DNA from: Acetivibrio sp. MSJd-27
Lineage (GTDB): Bacteria > Bacillota > Clostridia > UMGS1840 > HGM11507
DNA length: 64,000 nucleotides
NCBI RefSeq assembly: GCF_018918095.1
Contig: NZ_JAHLPV010000007.1
Coordinates: 1-64,000, forward strand
Direction of reading: 5' to 3'
Positions 53,831 through 63,570 of this stretch are shown here, piece by piece. The position numbers and the translations under genes were made by a program. The notes beneath the pieces were generated by a model that was not told the DNA's origin, did not search any database, and was given only the letters and a program-made list of their open reading frames with translations. The number at the start of each line of letters is the position of its first letter. The first letter of the stretch is position 1.

Positions 53831-54541
53831 ATGATCATCTATCCTGCAATTGATATCAAAGACGGAAAATGTGTTCGCCTGTATAAGGGGGACTATGATA
53901 AGGTTACCGTGTATAACGAAAACCCTCTGGAAGTAGCACAGGGCTTTGCGGAAGCGGGAGCGGAATTTATCCATCTGGTAGATCTGGACGGTGCGCGGGA
54001 CGGGGAGAGCAAGAACAAAGAGATTCTTTTTGAGATCGCTGAGAAGATGCCGGTTCCCGTTCAGACCGGCGGGGGTATTCGCAGCCTGGAGACAGTGAGA
54101 GACTATCTGTTTCACGGTGTACAGCGAGTGATTCTGGGAACCAGCGCTATTCAGGACAAAGGCTTTCTGGAATTAGCGGTGGAGGAATTCGGCGAGAAGA
54201 TCGTGGTCGGCATCGATGCCAAGGATGGTTTTGTCGCCTATTCCGGCTGGGAGAAGCTGAGCACCTCCCGCGCGGTGGAGTTTGCAAAGGAGGCGGAAGC
54301 CATCGGTGTTCGGACAATTGTGTACACCGATATTGCCACCGACGGCACTCTGCAGGGACCTAATTTTAAAGAGATGGCACAGATGGCGCATTCCGTTGGT
54401 ATGAATGTGATTGCATCCGGCGGTGTTTCCTGTCTGGAGGATATTGAAAAGCTGAAAGAAACCGGCGTAAAAGGTGTGATTGTCGGCAAGGCAATCTATA
54501 CCGGTAACGTGGAACTGAAGGAAGCAATCCGAATCGGATAG
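53831..54541 (+). CDS. hisA: ProFAR isomerase HisA
   Basis: 236 residues, 20 bases after hisH. Beta/alpha barrel catalysing the Amadori rearrangement of ProFAR to [24 protein letters not shown] holds the catalytic Asp near residue 8, the second Asp is in YTDIATDG (about 129), and phosphate sites QTGGGIRS and [10 protein letters not shown] are intact. Confidence 0.95.
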   Translation: MIIYPAIDIKDGKCVRLYKGDYDKVTVYNENPLEVAQGFAEAGAEFIHLVDLDGARDGESKNKEILFEIAEKMPVPVQTGGGIRSLETVRDYLFHGVQRVILGTSAIQDKGFLELAVEEFGEKIVVGIDAKDGFVAYSGWEKLSTSRAVEFAKEAEAIGVRTIVYTDIATDGTLQGPNFKEMAQMAHSVGMNVIASGGVSCLEDIEKLKETGVKGVIVGKAIYTGNVELKEAIRIG

Positions 54542-54552
54542 GAGGAACCGAT

Positions 54553-55311
54553 ATGCTGTCAAAACGAATCATTCCCTGTCTGGATGTGCATAATGGCAGG
54601 GTGGTCAAGGGTGTGAATTTTGTCAATCTGCGTGACGCAGGTGATCCGGTGGAAATCGCAAAGGAATATGACCGCCAGGGGGCGGACGAGCTGGTATTTT
54701 TGGATATTACGGCTTCCTCTGACGCCCGGAATATTGTGATTGACATGGTGGAGGCAGTGGCGAGCCAAGTATTTATTCCCTTCACAGTTGGAGGAGGAAT
54801 CCGCACGGTGGAGGATTTCAGAGACATTCTCCGTGCCGGGGCGGATAAGATTTCCATCAATTCCTCTGCTGTGGAGAATCCGCAGCTGATCCATGACGCC
54901 GCGGAGAAGTTCGGCAGCCAGTGCGTTGTGGTGGCAATGGATGTGAAGCGGAAAGAGGATGGCAATTACTCGGTCTATGTACACGGCGGACGAAAGGATA
55001 CCGGTATAGACGCTTTGGAATGGGCGAAAAAAGCGGAGGCGCTGGGGGCTGGAGAGATCCTTTTGACCGCCATGGATTCCGACGGGACAAAGAATGGTTA
55101 TGACAATGCGATCACAGCAAAGATATCCGAGATGGTGTCGATTCCCGTCATCGCCTCCGGCGGCGCGGGAAAGCTGGAACATTTCTATGACGGCATTGTC
55201 AAAGGGAAAGCGGACGCTGTGCTGGCCGCCTCCCTGTTTCACTATAAGGAGCTGACGATACGCCAGGTGAAGGAATACTTGAAGGAGCGGGATATTCCTG
55301 TAAGAATATAG
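54553..55311 (+). CDS. hisF: Imidazole glycerol phosphate synthase, cyclase subunit HisF
   Basis: 252 residues, 11 bases after hisA, GGAGGAA site. Uses ammonia from HisH to make imidazole glycerol phosphate and AICAR. The catalytic Asp near residue 11 is in [15 protein letters not shown] and the second in [14 protein letters not shown] (about 130). [11 protein letters not shown] and [11 protein letters not shown] bind the phosphates. Confidence 0.96.
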   Translation: MLSKRIIPCLDVHNGRVVKGVNFVNLRDAGDPVEIAKEYDRQGADELVFLDITASSDARNIVIDMVEAVASQVFIPFTVGGGIRTVEDFRDILRAGADKISINSSAVENPQLIHDAAEKFGSQCVVVAMDVKRKEDGNYSVYVHGGRKDTGIDALEWAKKAEALGAGEILLTAMDSDGTKNGYDNAITAKISEMVSIPVIASGGAGKLEHFYDGIVKGKADAVLAASLFHYKELTIRQVKEYLKERDIPVRI

Positions 55312-55323
55312 GAGGAAGCATAA

Positions 55324-55941
55324 ATGGAACTGAAATTTGGAAAGGACGGGCTGATACCTGCCGTGGTGCAGGACGCGGATTCCCGTGATGTATTGATGGT
55401 GGCATATATGAACCGGGAAGCTTTTGATCTGACCTGCAGGGAGAAGGTTGCCTGGTTTTACAGCCGCAGCCGGCAGAAGCTGTGGAAAAAGGGTGAGACA
55501 TCGGGAAATATCATGCAGGTGCAGAAGATTTATCTGGACTGTGACAATGATACCGTATTAATCAAAGCAAAACCTGCGGGACCTGCCTGCCATACAGGGC
55601 AGTATTCCTGTTTTTACAAAGAAGTGGAGGAAACCGATATGAAAGAAATGGAAACCAAAAAGACACAGACGATTTTAGAGGAAGTTTACGATGTGATTGC
55701 CGACAGGGACAAGAACCCGAAAGAAGGCTCTTACACCAACTATCTTTTGGAAAAAGGCATTGACAAAATGCTCAAGAAGGTGGGAGAAGAATCCGCTGAG
55801 GTGATCATTGCCGCCAAAAACAGAAGCAAGGCCGAGGTGAGCTATGAGGTGGCAGATCTGATGTATCATGTCAGCGTTGTACTCTATGAGCAGGGACTCA
55901 CCTGGAATGATATCTTTGAGGAATTGAAAAAGAGAAGATAA
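55324..55941 (+). CDS. hisI: Bifunctional PR-AMP cyclohydrolase/PR-ATP pyrophosphatase
   Basis: 205 residues; a fused HisI-HisE. Residues 1-110 are the cyclohydrolase: VVQDADSRDVLMVAYMN, AWFYSRSRQKLWKKGETSGN and the zinc Cys pair in PACHTGQYSC. Residues 115-205 are the pyrophosphatase: TILEEVYDVIADR, SYTNYLL and KVGEESAEVIIAAKN. Steps two and three of the pathway. Last gene of the cluster, 12 bases after hisF. Confidence 0.95.
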   Translation: MELKFGKDGLIPAVVQDADSRDVLMVAYMNREAFDLTCREKVAWFYSRSRQKLWKKGETSGNIMQVQKIYLDCDNDTVLIKAKPAGPACHTGQYSCFYKEVEETDMKEMETKKTQTILEEVYDVIADRDKNPKEGSYTNYLLEKGIDKMLKKVGEESAEVIIAAKNRSKAEVSYEVADLMYHVSVVLYEQGLTWNDIFEELKKRR

Positions 55942-55967
55942 AAAATGTTGCTAAAACAATGGAAATG

Positions 55968-56082
55968 TGGTATAATAACCTCACGAATCTCTAGCGCATT
56001 AAAAATACGAAGAGTTTCGGAGAACATTGTATCACAATACTGCGGCGATATTCCGCCGCCTTCGTTGTTGTGGTATAATAAC
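55968..56082 (+). repeat. Dispersed intergenic repeat, type C, copy 2
   Basis: Same block order as 8714-8830: TGGTATAATAACCTCACGA, a CTCT/AGAG stem, GGAGAACAT, ACAATACTGCGGCGA with GCGGCG/CGCCGC, then TTGTTGTGGTATAATAA. Both ends have TGGTATAATAA. Here it follows the his genes and precedes HPr. Confidence 0.75.
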
Positions 56083-56124
56083 TTCACGAAATGAAGAGGA
56101 AAACCGGAAAAAACAGAAAAAGTG

Positions 56125-56153
56125 TTGACTATTGAAAAAAAATTTAGTATTCT
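56125..56153 (+). promoter_or_regulatory. Promoter of the HPr gene
   Basis: TTGACT, 17-bp spacer, TATTCT, about 48 bases before the start codon. Confidence 0.6.
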
Positions 56154-56200
56154 AGTACTTACCATAAGTTACTATTACGCTTAAAAAGGAGCGGTTATTC

Positions 56201-56464
56201 ATGTATTCTAAAGAAGTTGTTGTACAAAATCAAGTTGGCCTCCATGCGCGGCCTGCTACATTTTTTATCCAGAAAGCAAACGAGTTTAAATCGACTATCT
56301 GGATCGAGAAGGATGAAAGGCGCGTCAGTGCCAAGAGCCTTCTTGGTGTTTTGTCACTGGGAATCACCCGGGGAATCAATGTGACATTGATTGCAGAGGG
56401 GCCGGACGAGGAACAGGCAGTCAATCAGCTGGTGGATTTAATCAATTCCAATTTTGACGAATAA
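56201..56464 (+). CDS. ptsH: Phosphocarrier protein HPr
   Basis: 87 residues, AAGGAG 9 bases upstream. The catalytic His15 is in QVGLHARPATFF and the regulatory Ser46 in SAKSLLGVLSLGI, so it can be both a PTS carrier and, when phosphorylated by HPr kinase, a CcpA partner. No enzyme I gene is adjacent. Crh can be told by lack of His15, so this is HPr proper. Own terminator follows. Confidence 0.95.
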   Translation: MYSKEVVVQNQVGLHARPATFFIQKANEFKSTIWIEKDERRVSAKSLLGVLSLGITRGINVTLIAEGPDEEQAVNQLVDLINSNFDE

Positions 56465-56473
56465 TGTGTGTAA

Positions 56474-56494
56474 ACGCCCGAAAGGGCGTTTTTT
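56474..56494 (+). terminator. Terminator of ptsH
   Basis: ACGCCC-GAAA-GGGCGT followed by a T-run. Confidence 0.92.
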
Positions 56495-56557
56495 GCTAGG
56501 ATCATTTTGCGGATTATCTTGGATGAATGGCAGGTGGAATCAGGAATGGAGCGGATA

Positions 56558-58396
56558 ATGGAGCAAATTAAGGAGAAATTAAAGCTGCTGCCGGAAAAGC
56601 CCGGCGTATATTTGATGAAAAATCAGAACAATGATATCATCTATGTAGGAAAGGCTAAAATTCTGAAAAACAGGGTACGCCAGTATTTTATGAAGTCGAA
56701 ATCCCACAATAATAAAACGCTTACGATGGTCAGCCATATCCGGGATCTCACTTGGATTGTGACGGATTCCGAGGTGGAGGCTTTGATGCTGGAGTGCAAT
56801 CTCATCAAAAAGTACCGGCCGAAATATAATATTCTGCTGAAAGACGACAAGACGTTTCCCTATATCAAGCTGACGGTAAACGAGGATTATCCAAAGATAC
56901 TGATGACACGCAGGATTGACGACAAAAATGCGAAATTTTACGGACCTTTTGTAAGCTCCTTCGCTGTAAAGAACACGATTGATCTGCTGAAAAAAACGTT
57001 TCAGATCCGCGGCTGCAACCGGAATCTGCCGAAGGATATCGGTAAGGAACGGGAATGTTTGAACTATCATATCAAACAGTGCAGCGGTCCCTGTATGAAT
57101 TACATCACAAAAGAGCAGTACCGTGAGAATTTCAGCGATGTGATTGATTTTCTGGAGGGAAGATCCGACAAGATCATCAAAAAGCTTCAAGCGGAAATGA
57201 TGCAGTATTCCGAACAGCTTTTGTTTGAACAGGCGGCGGATACAAGGGATAAAATCAATTATTTGAAGAGTATCTTAGAAAAGCAGAAGATTTCCGCGCC
57301 CAGGGATGCAAACTACGATATCATTGGGACCAGCTGTGATGAAAAAAGCACCTGCTTTACCATTCTTTTTATCCGCGGCGGCAAGCTGCTGGGCTCCAAG
57401 AACATGTTTATTCCCGATGAGGAAAAGACAGATGACATGCTGGGGGATTTTTTGAAACAGTTTTATGACGAGCCGGACAGGATTCCCAAAGAGATTCTGC
57501 TTCCCTGCGAACCGGAGGATATGGATGTTCTTTCGGCGTATTTCAGCCATTTGAAAGGGCAGAATGTCTATCTTGCCGTTCCGCAGAAGGGGAAGAAAAA
57601 AGAACTGGTGGATCTGGCCTATAAAAATGCGCTGGAGGCGGTAAAACAGCGTTCCAACAACAAAAAGACCTATCTTCTGGAACAGCTGAAACAGCTGCTG
57701 GATTTGCCGGCGATTCCAAGACGGGTGGAGGTTTACGATATATCCAATACCTCGGGCACGGATATTGTCGGGTTTATGACCGTCTTTATTGACGGAATGC
57801 CAAGAAAAAAGGAATACCGTAAATTTAAAATAAAATACGTGGACGGGCAGGATGACTATGAGTGCATGAAAGAAGTGATATACCGAAGGCTGGTGCGCTA
57901 TCTGGAGGAAAAGCAGCTTCTGGAAGAGGAAAAAGTGGAGGCGAAGGATTTGAAATTTATCGATCTGCCGGATCTCATCTTTGTGGACGGAGGGGCGAAC
58001 CATGTACGGATTGCCAAGGAAGCGCTGGCACTCTCCGGTCTGGAAATTCCAATGTTCGGCTTGGTGAAGGACAATAAACACCGTACCCGCGACATTACCT
58101 CGGATGAGAGAGAGTACCATGTCTATGACAATCCGCCTCTGTTTCATCTGGTTGCCGCCATGCAGGAGGAAACCCACAATAACGCCGTGCGGTATCACCA
58201 TCTGGTGCGCACCAAAAATACGACCAAATCGGAACTGCTGCAAATAAAAGGGGTGGGGCCGAAGACAAGGGAAAGCTTACTCAAAGCGTTTGGTTCTCTG
58301 ACGGCAATCAAACAGGCTACTGCCGGAGAACTGGCAAAGTGTGTTTCCCGTCAGGCTGCGGAAAGCATTTACGCCTATTATCATCCTGAGAATTAA
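56558..58396 (+). CDS. uvrC: Excinuclease ABC subunit C
   Basis: 612 residues from ATG 56558, 6 bases after GGAG; ATG 56546 and 56507 are upstream options without a better site. Dual-incision nuclease of nucleotide excision repair. GIY-YIG domain (PGVYLMKNQNNDIIYVGKAK) with its Tyr and Arg (RVRQYF); Cys patch GCNRNLPKDIGKERECLNYH with CSGPC; UVR UvrB-binding domain (about 195-240); RNase H-like nuclease (YDISNTSGTDIVGFM, VDGGANHVRIAKEA); and C-terminal helix-hairpin-helix (LLQIKGVGPKTRESLLKAFG). Confidence 0.95.
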   Translation: MEQIKEKLKLLPEKPGVYLMKNQNNDIIYVGKAKILKNRVRQYFMKSKSHNNKTLTMVSHIRDLTWIVTDSEVEALMLECNLIKKYRPKYNILLKDDKTFPYIKLTVNEDYPKILMTRRIDDKNAKFYGPFVSSFAVKNTIDLLKKTFQIRGCNRNLPKDIGKERECLNYHIKQCSGPCMNYITKEQYRENFSDVIDFLEGRSDKIIKKLQAEMMQYSEQLLFEQAADTRDKINYLKSILEKQKISAPRDANYDIIGTSCDEKSTCFTILFIRGGKLLGSKNMFIPDEEKTDDMLGDFLKQFYDEPDRIPKEILLPCEPEDMDVLSAYFSHLKGQNVYLAVPQKGKKKELVDLAYKNALEAVKQRSNNKKTYLLEQLKQLLDLPAIPRRVEVYDISNTSGTDIVGFMTVFIDGMPRKKEYRKFKIKYVDGQDDYECMKEVIYRRLVRYLEEKQLLEEEKVEAKDLKFIDLPDLIFVDGGANHVRIAKEALALSGLEIPMFGLVKDNKHRTRDITSDEREYHVYDNPPLFHLVAAMQEETHNNAVRYHHLVRTKNTTKSELLQIKGVGPKTRESLLKAFGSLTAIKQATAGELAKCVSRQAAESIYAYYHPEN

Positions 58397-58431
58397 AAAA
58401 ATTGTTTTTGTTGGAAAATTTCAATAAAATC

Positions 58432-58460
58432 TTTACGAATGGCGATAACTATTGTATAAT
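58432..58460 (+). promoter_or_regulatory. Promoter of the propeller/stalk gene
   Basis: TTTACG, 17-bp spacer, TATAAT, 55 bases before the start codon. Confidence 0.7.
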
Positions 58461-58515
58461 GTAGCTGTGGTATTGGGCTAAACCACAATAAAAATTTTAT
58501 AAGGGAGTGTGACTT

Positions 58516-61500
58516 ATGAACAGAATGTTCAGAAAAGCCATCGCTGTGGGTATCACAGCAGCAGTAGCAATCGGTTCCTTTACCGTTGCCTCTGCGCAGG
58601 ACGCAGCGTATCAATCGGAAAAGCTCAACAATCTCCATTTTGTTGAGGCAGTTAAGGCGATTAAGCCGTTTGAAGAGGTGACAACCCACGACTGTGTGGT
58701 TGGAAAGGAAGACGGAAAAAATATTCTGTATTCAGCTTCTACCGGAAAACCGGCAAGTTTCAATGTGTATGATATGGACAACATGAAGCTTCTGCGGACT
58801 TATCCGCTGACCGGTACTTCCGCTGTCGAGCACAATATCGATAAGGATGGAAATGTCTATATTCTGACTTCTACACCGGCTTATTTATACCGGTATTCTC
58901 CGGTGACAAAAGAGGTGGAAAACCTTGGATCCATCCTCGGAAACGGAAATGCTTACCAGAGCTGCTTTGATGAGGAAGGCAATTTGTATATGGGGACGTA
59001 TCCCAGCGGGGCAGTGGTAAAATACGATCCGAAAACAAAGAAATTTACCGATTACGGACAGGCACATCCCAACAACCCCTATGTGCGGTCTCTCTCCTAT
59101 TATAACGGTTTCCTGTATGCAGGGAGCAACGGCACCGGAAATGCGGTTATGGTGAAGATCAATCCGAAAAACGGCGAGAAAAAAGTGATTGAAGTTCCGA
59201 TCCGCCCGGAGTACTACACGGAAGTGACCAACGTGTACGCACAGACGGTTGTGGGAAACAAAATCATTACATACGGTGCGGCAGGCAAGGGCAACAATGT
59301 GTGGATGCTCTTTGATCCCGAAAAGGATGAATATACCGACAAGGTCTTTAAAAACGCGGGCGGCGGTCTGTACGCCTCTCCAGAGAAGGATGGAAAATCC
59401 TATCTGATGTTTGACGGGCAAATCCAGGAGTTGGATTTGGAAACATTAGAAACGACTCCAACAGGAATTAAAACAACCTTTACAAACCGCAAAGGTTGGT
59501 GGGTAGACTTTGAAGGTCGTGATGATGGATTCGGCAAGAATACGCTGGTCAGTATCAGCTATGCCGGGAAACCGATTTTTTTGAATATGGAATCCAAAAA
59601 AATTCAGACCATGACCGGCGGGGATGAGATGAAGGGCGGTGACCTGAGCATGCAACACATCGTCACCGGACCCGATGACAAGATTTATGCAGGTGCATAT
59701 CTGGGTTCAAAAGGGATTGAATACAATACGCAAACAGGAGAAACCAGATATTTCCCTATGGGACAGACTGAAAATATCAAATGCATTGACGATAAGCTGT
59801 ATTTCGGTGTCTATGCACAGGGAGATGTGCGCTATTTTGATCCGGAACAGGAGGTCAGCAAAAACAATCCGAAAGTCCTGTTTACCATCAAAAACGATCA
59901 GGACAGACCGTATATCATTGACGACGCGGGCGATTATATCATCGTCGGCAGTATCGCGACTTACGGCAAGGTTGGCGGCGCTCTGTCCATTATGAATAAA
60001 AAGACCGGCGAATATGAAGTGTACCGCAATGTGGTAAAGGACCAATCCATTGTAGGATTGGCATATAAAGACGGCATTATTTACGGCTCCACAACTACCT
60101 CCGGCGGCTTGGGAATCGAATATCCGGAGAAAAAAGCAAAAATGTTCATGTTTGATCTGGAAAAACGGGAAAAGATCAAAGAATGGATTCCAGAGTGGCC
60201 GGCGGAGATGAAAGGCAATGTAAATATTATCGGTGATATTGAGGTTGGTCCGGATGGACTGTTATGGTGTGCTTCCAAGGGATATCTGTTTGCGATAGAG
60301 CCGGGAACCGGCAATATCGTGAAGTCCAAGGTGATTGGCGATGTAACATTCAGTGATTCCGGTCACCAGTGGCAGCCCAGACACATTCGTTTTGACAAAA
60401 ACGGTCTTCTCTATATTACCGTCGGCGGTATCAATGTAGTCGATCCGGAAACCATGGAGAACATTGACTTAAAGCAGTATTCCAAATATGAGCCCAACCT
60501 GATGGACATTGATTCGGAAGGAAATATCTATTTTGGCAATGCGGCGAACATGATGAAAATCGCGGTGACCAACACGGAGGTTACCTCCTCGGATAAAAAA
60601 GAGCTTTATCATCTGTTGGACGGCGCAATCGCCATGAAACTGGGAGACGCCAACGCGGTTGCAAACGGTGAAATTCAGCAGATTGATCCGGCGAACGTGT
60701 CCGTCCGTCCCATCACGAAGGATGACAGAACCCTGCTTCCGGTACGGTTTATTGCGGAGAGCCTAGGCGCGGAGGTCGGCTGGGATGACGCGACGCAGAC
60801 TGTAACGCTGAAAACATCCGACAAGACGATTAAATTGGTGATTGGCAGCAATCAGATGGATGTAAACGGGAATACCGTCACACTGGATGTTCCCGCACAG
60901 ACAGTGAATGACCGGACACTGCTGCCGCTGCGGGCACTGGCGGAGCAGGCTTTCGGCAAACAGGTATTCTGGGATGACAGCGGTCTGATTATTGTAAGCG
61001 ATAAGGAAAACATTTTGGACAATACAGCCGACGCGGAGACGGTTCGGAAGCTGAACTCCTATCTGCACAGCTACGGCCCTTATGATTATTCTCAAAAGGA
61101 AGCGGAGGCACAGAGACTTGAGGATATTGCGAAAGAAGAAGCCGAAGCAAATCGTTTCGATAGGGGCAAGGTGACCAATGCGGACTTTGAGGAAGGCGCA
61201 CCCGGGACAATGATTCCGAAGGGCTGGTCACAGGTGTTTAAAAATATGGAAGGTTTCACCATGGGGATTTCCGATGAAAAATCCTATAAAGGAAACCAGA
61301 GCTTTAAGCTTATCGATACCAAAACAGACGCCAGCAACGGCATCTTAAGCGATCCGATTCCGGTCACGCCGGGAAAGACGCTGGTTCTGAATACAAAGCT
61401 GTTTATCAACTCCGGTAGAACGAGCGTTTCCATAAAGTTCTGTGACGAAAACATCAATGAGATTGGGAATACCATTTCCGAGAATGTCCAGACCGGGCAG

Positions 61501-61632
61501 GGTCAATGGCAGACTGTGATCGTACAGTCAAAGGTTCCGGACAACGCGAAATATGTACGGGTGATGCTCTCCTGCAGCAATCTGTGGGTCACGGAAGCAT
61601 ACTATGACAATGTGATTGTCTATCAGCAATAA
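58516..61632 (+). CDS. Large secreted propeller protein with copper-amine-oxidase-like stalk domain
   Basis: 1038 residues, AAGGGAG site. Signal peptide about 1-27 (ends VASA). Propeller about 55-700 with the same repeated phrases as the protein at 36098: QDRPYIIDDAGDYIIVG, GLAYKDGIIYGS, VGPDGLLWCASKG. Next a copper-amine-oxidase N-terminal-like (stalk) pair, about 725-835: DDRTLLPVRFIAESLGA and VNDRTLLPLRALAEQAFG. It ends in a lone jelly-roll, about 885-1038, beginning VTNADFEEGAPGT, like a carbohydrate-binding module. No SLH, so wall attachment is by the stalk domain or absent. Monocistronic. Function unknown; likely surface glycan handling. Confidence 0.82.
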   Translation: MNRMFRKAIAVGITAAVAIGSFTVASAQDAAYQSEKLNNLHFVEAVKAIKPFEEVTTHDCVVGKEDGKNILYSASTGKPASFNVYDMDNMKLLRTYPLTGTSAVEHNIDKDGNVYILTSTPAYLYRYSPVTKEVENLGSILGNGNAYQSCFDEEGNLYMGTYPSGAVVKYDPKTKKFTDYGQAHPNNPYVRSLSYYNGFLYAGSNGTGNAVMVKINPKNGEKKVIEVPIRPEYYTEVTNVYAQTVVGNKIITYGAAGKGNNVWMLFDPEKDEYTDKVFKNAGGGLYASPEKDGKSYLMFDGQIQELDLETLETTPTGIKTTFTNRKGWWVDFEGRDDGFGKNTLVSISYAGKPIFLNMESKKIQTMTGGDEMKGGDLSMQHIVTGPDDKIYAGAYLGSKGIEYNTQTGETRYFPMGQTENIKCIDDKLYFGVYAQGDVRYFDPEQEVSKNNPKVLFTIKNDQDRPYIIDDAGDYIIVGSIATYGKVGGALSIMNKKTGEYEVYRNVVKDQSIVGLAYKDGIIYGSTTTSGGLGIEYPEKKAKMFMFDLEKREKIKEWIPEWPAEMKGNVNIIGDIEVGPDGLLWCASKGYLFAIEPGTGNIVKSKVIGDVTFSDSGHQWQPRHIRFDKNGLLYITVGGINVVDPETMENIDLKQYSKYEPNLMDIDSEGNIYFGNAANMMKIAVTNTEVTSSDKKELYHLLDGAIAMKLGDANAVANGEIQQIDPANVSVRPITKDDRTLLPVRFIAESLGAEVGWDDATQTVTLKTSDKTIKLVIGSNQMDVNGNTVTLDVPAQTVNDRTLLPLRALAEQAFGKQVFWDDSGLIIVSDKENILDNTADAETVRKLNSYLHSYGPYDYSQKEAEAQRLEDIAKEEAEANRFDRGKVTNADFEEGAPGTMIPKGWSQVFKNMEGFTMGISDEKSYKGNQSFKLIDTKTDASNGILSDPIPVTPGKTLVLNTKLFINSGRTSVSIKFCDENINEIGNTISENVQTGQGQWQTVIVQSKVPDNAKYVRVMLSCSNLWVTEAYYDNVIVYQQ

Positions 61633-61651
61633 AAAGAAATAAATATTGGAA

Positions 61652-61687
61652 AAGGAAGGGATGCCGCATTAGCGGCATCCCTTCCTT
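61652..61687. terminator. Hairpin between convergent genes
   Basis: AAGGAAGGGATGCCGC with its exact complement, ATTA loop, 16-bp perfect stem. Serves both the propeller gene and the opposite-strand anti-sigma-like gene. T-run weak on both sides. Confidence 0.75.
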
Positions 61688-61707
61688 GGCTTTCCAAATG
61701 GAGCCGC

Positions 61708-62682
61708 TTATTCAGCGAGCTCTTCGATCGTAAGCTGTTTTGATGAAAAGTGATACGTAATTGCCGCCGGAACAACAATTTCTGCGCCATTATAGCTTAA
61801 ATCTGCCTGAAAGGATAGGATATCGTTGGACAGCCAAGAGATATCCTTCGGGTTCAGACCAGTGTAATTCTCGTGGTCGATGCGTTCCCAGACGGTTAGC
61901 TGCCTGTCCTGTGCGAGACGCAGACGGGCAGAATCGATCAGCTCGGGACTGACCGTTGTTCTGGCGGAATCGAAAATGACCAGGTAGCTGCTTTTATTGG
62001 AGCAAGTGGAAACTGCGAAAAGCTTTCCGTCCGGGGAAGGAATAATAGAGGTAATATACATATTTGGTTCCTGAAAGGAATAAAATTTGCTGAGAATACC
62101 GTCTTTTATCATCCATATTTCATTGTGGCTTCCATAATCGGAATAGTCGGGGAAAAGGGTAAAAATTTTAACCTCTTCGTCCAAATGATAAATGTTGGGG
62201 TTGTCATAGGTTTTGTTCAGAATGCTCAGCGCCAAAGAAGCGGCCTGTTTCAGCTTTTGTTCCGGATTGTCCAGGAAAGGGGAAATGGCTTTGACGGCCT
62301 TTTGCCGGATGGGTTCTTCGTTATAATATTCTACCAGCTTATTGATGGAAAAGTATTGTTCATAGATATCGTCCGATTCCAACCCTTTCAGATAAATATC
62401 CGGTCCATACTGCTGCGCTTGCGCATCTGCCATCGCCATTTTTTCGATGGACAGATAGCGCAGGTAAAACTCCATGGTGTAATTTTGCACGGCATTGGCG
62501 GCCAAGGCTGTGACCGCCAGCACGATACAAAGGCAGGCGGCACCCATGGCAATCATTGGGCGGATATGTTTTTTGCCTTGGTATGAAACCTTCCTCCGGA
62601 TGCTGTCTTTCAGCGTGCCGCTCATATGCATTTCACGCAATGCGGAGTCAATCGTCTCTTTTATTTTATTGTTCAAGTTCAT
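61708..62682 (-). CDS. Membrane protein downstream of ECF sigma factor, likely anti-sigma factor
   Basis: 324 residues. Short cytoplasmic N-terminus (about 1-42, with a zinc-free helical SIRRKVSYQGKKHIRP end), one membrane segment (about 42-62, MIAMGAACLCIVLAVTALAA) and a 260-residue outside part. The outside part has a helical HEAT-like stretch (PIRQKAVKAISPFL, LKQAASLALSIL) then a strand-rich section. Start overlaps the sigma gene by 17 bases. This is the layout of membrane anti-sigma factors. No family name is certain. Confidence 0.65.
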   Translation of the reverse strand: MNLNNKIKETIDSALREMHMSGTLKDSIRRKVSYQGKKHIRPMIAMGAACLCIVLAVTALAANAVQNYTMEFYLRYLSIEKMAMADAQAQQYGPDIYLKGLESDDIYEQYFSINKLVEYYNEEPIRQKAVKAISPFLDNPEQKLKQAASLALSILNKTYDNPNIYHLDEEVKIFTLFPDYSDYGSHNEIWMIKDGILSKFYSFQEPNMYITSIIPSPDGKLFAVSTCSNKSSYLVIFDSARTTVSPELIDSARLRLAQDRQLTVWERIDHENYTGLNPKDISWLSNDILSFQADLSYNGAEIVVPAAITYHFSSKQLTIEELAE

Positions 62683-63157
62683 TCTCTCCTTCCAATTGGA
62701 TTTTCAGCTGCTCCCGCGCCCTTTTCAGACGGATGGATACCGTAGATTCCGGAATGTACAGAATGTCAGAGATTTCCCGTATTTTCAGTTCCTGATAATA
62801 ATAGAGAAGCAATACTTCTTTGTATTTCGGCGGCAGATTTAAAATGCGGGGCAGAAGGTCATCCTCCTCTGGAAATTCTTCTGCGGACAGGGAATCCAAA
62901 AGCACGGGGGATGGCACCACTCTTCTCAGCCAGCCCGTGCGCAAGTAATTTTTACAGACATTGATCGCAATCCGCATCACCCAGGTTTTTTCAGATGATT
63001 TTCCCTGAAATCCGTGATAGCTTTTGTAAATTTTAAGGAAAGTGTCCTGCACAGCGTCCTCCGCGAGATGATAGTCCTTAAGATACAGGTAACTCATCCG
63101 CAGAAGGGCGTCTCCGTATTGCTCCATGATTCTTTCCATATCGGTGAACGGTTCCAA
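62666..63157 (-). CDS. ECF RNA polymerase sigma factor
   Basis: 163 residues from TTG 63157, chosen because GGGGGGAG is 7 bases upstream; the ATG further up has no site. Region 2 (MEQYGDALLRMSYLYLKDYH, EDAVQDTFLKIYKSY, KTWVMRIAINVCKNYLR) and region 4 (LPPKYKEVLLLYYYQELKI, EISDILYIPESTVSIRLKRA) are complete. Typical extracytoplasmic-function sigma factor, held by the membrane protein encoded next. Its targets are unknown. From 63218 to about 63425 upstream no gene is seen. Confidence 0.92.
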   Translation of the reverse strand: MEPFTDMERIMEQYGDALLRMSYLYLKDYHLAEDAVQDTFLKIYKSYHGFQGKSSEKTWVMRIAINVCKNYLRTGWLRRVVPSPVLLDSLSAEEFPEEDDLLPRILNLPPKYKEVLLLYYYQELKIREISDILYIPESTVSIRLKRAREQLKIQLEGENELEQ

Positions 63158-63425
63158 GTTTCTCCCCCCTTTCTGATGCTTAGACACAGCTTGGATTAGA
63201 ATTCTTTCAAAATACACAAATTTTTTTCATGAGAAATGATGCGGATGGAATCGTAATTGCCTATTTTAAAAACAGCAAGCAATGCGGGCTTATGTTTTTC
63301 TGTTATTTCTATGAAAAGTGTAGCATGAAAATGGCGCGCTGGCAACTTTTGTTTCATAAAAAGCCAATTCGCAATACAGGCAGTTTTAACGATTCGGAAG
63401 CATCTTAAAATAATTCAAAAAGTAC

Positions 63426-63476
63426 TTGACAATTTCATTATACATTTGTATAATGAAATTAGCTTATACAAATGTA
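63426..63476. promoter_or_regulatory. BlaI promoter with two perfect operators
   Basis: TTGACA (63426), 17-bp spacer, TATAAT (63449). Over and after it lie TCATTATACA-TT-TGTATAATGA (63435-63456, perfect 10-bp arms) and TTATACAAATGTATAA (63464-63479). Both hold TACA-2-TGTA, the BlaI/MecI dyad. Self-repression is very likely. Confidence 0.85.
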
Positions 63477-63570
63477 TAAAAAGAATTAAATGCTTGTGCG
63501 GACGGAAGGATATTTTCGAGAAAAAATGGAAGCAAACGCTTCCCGACTGATTGAAAGAGGAGTGAAAAGA

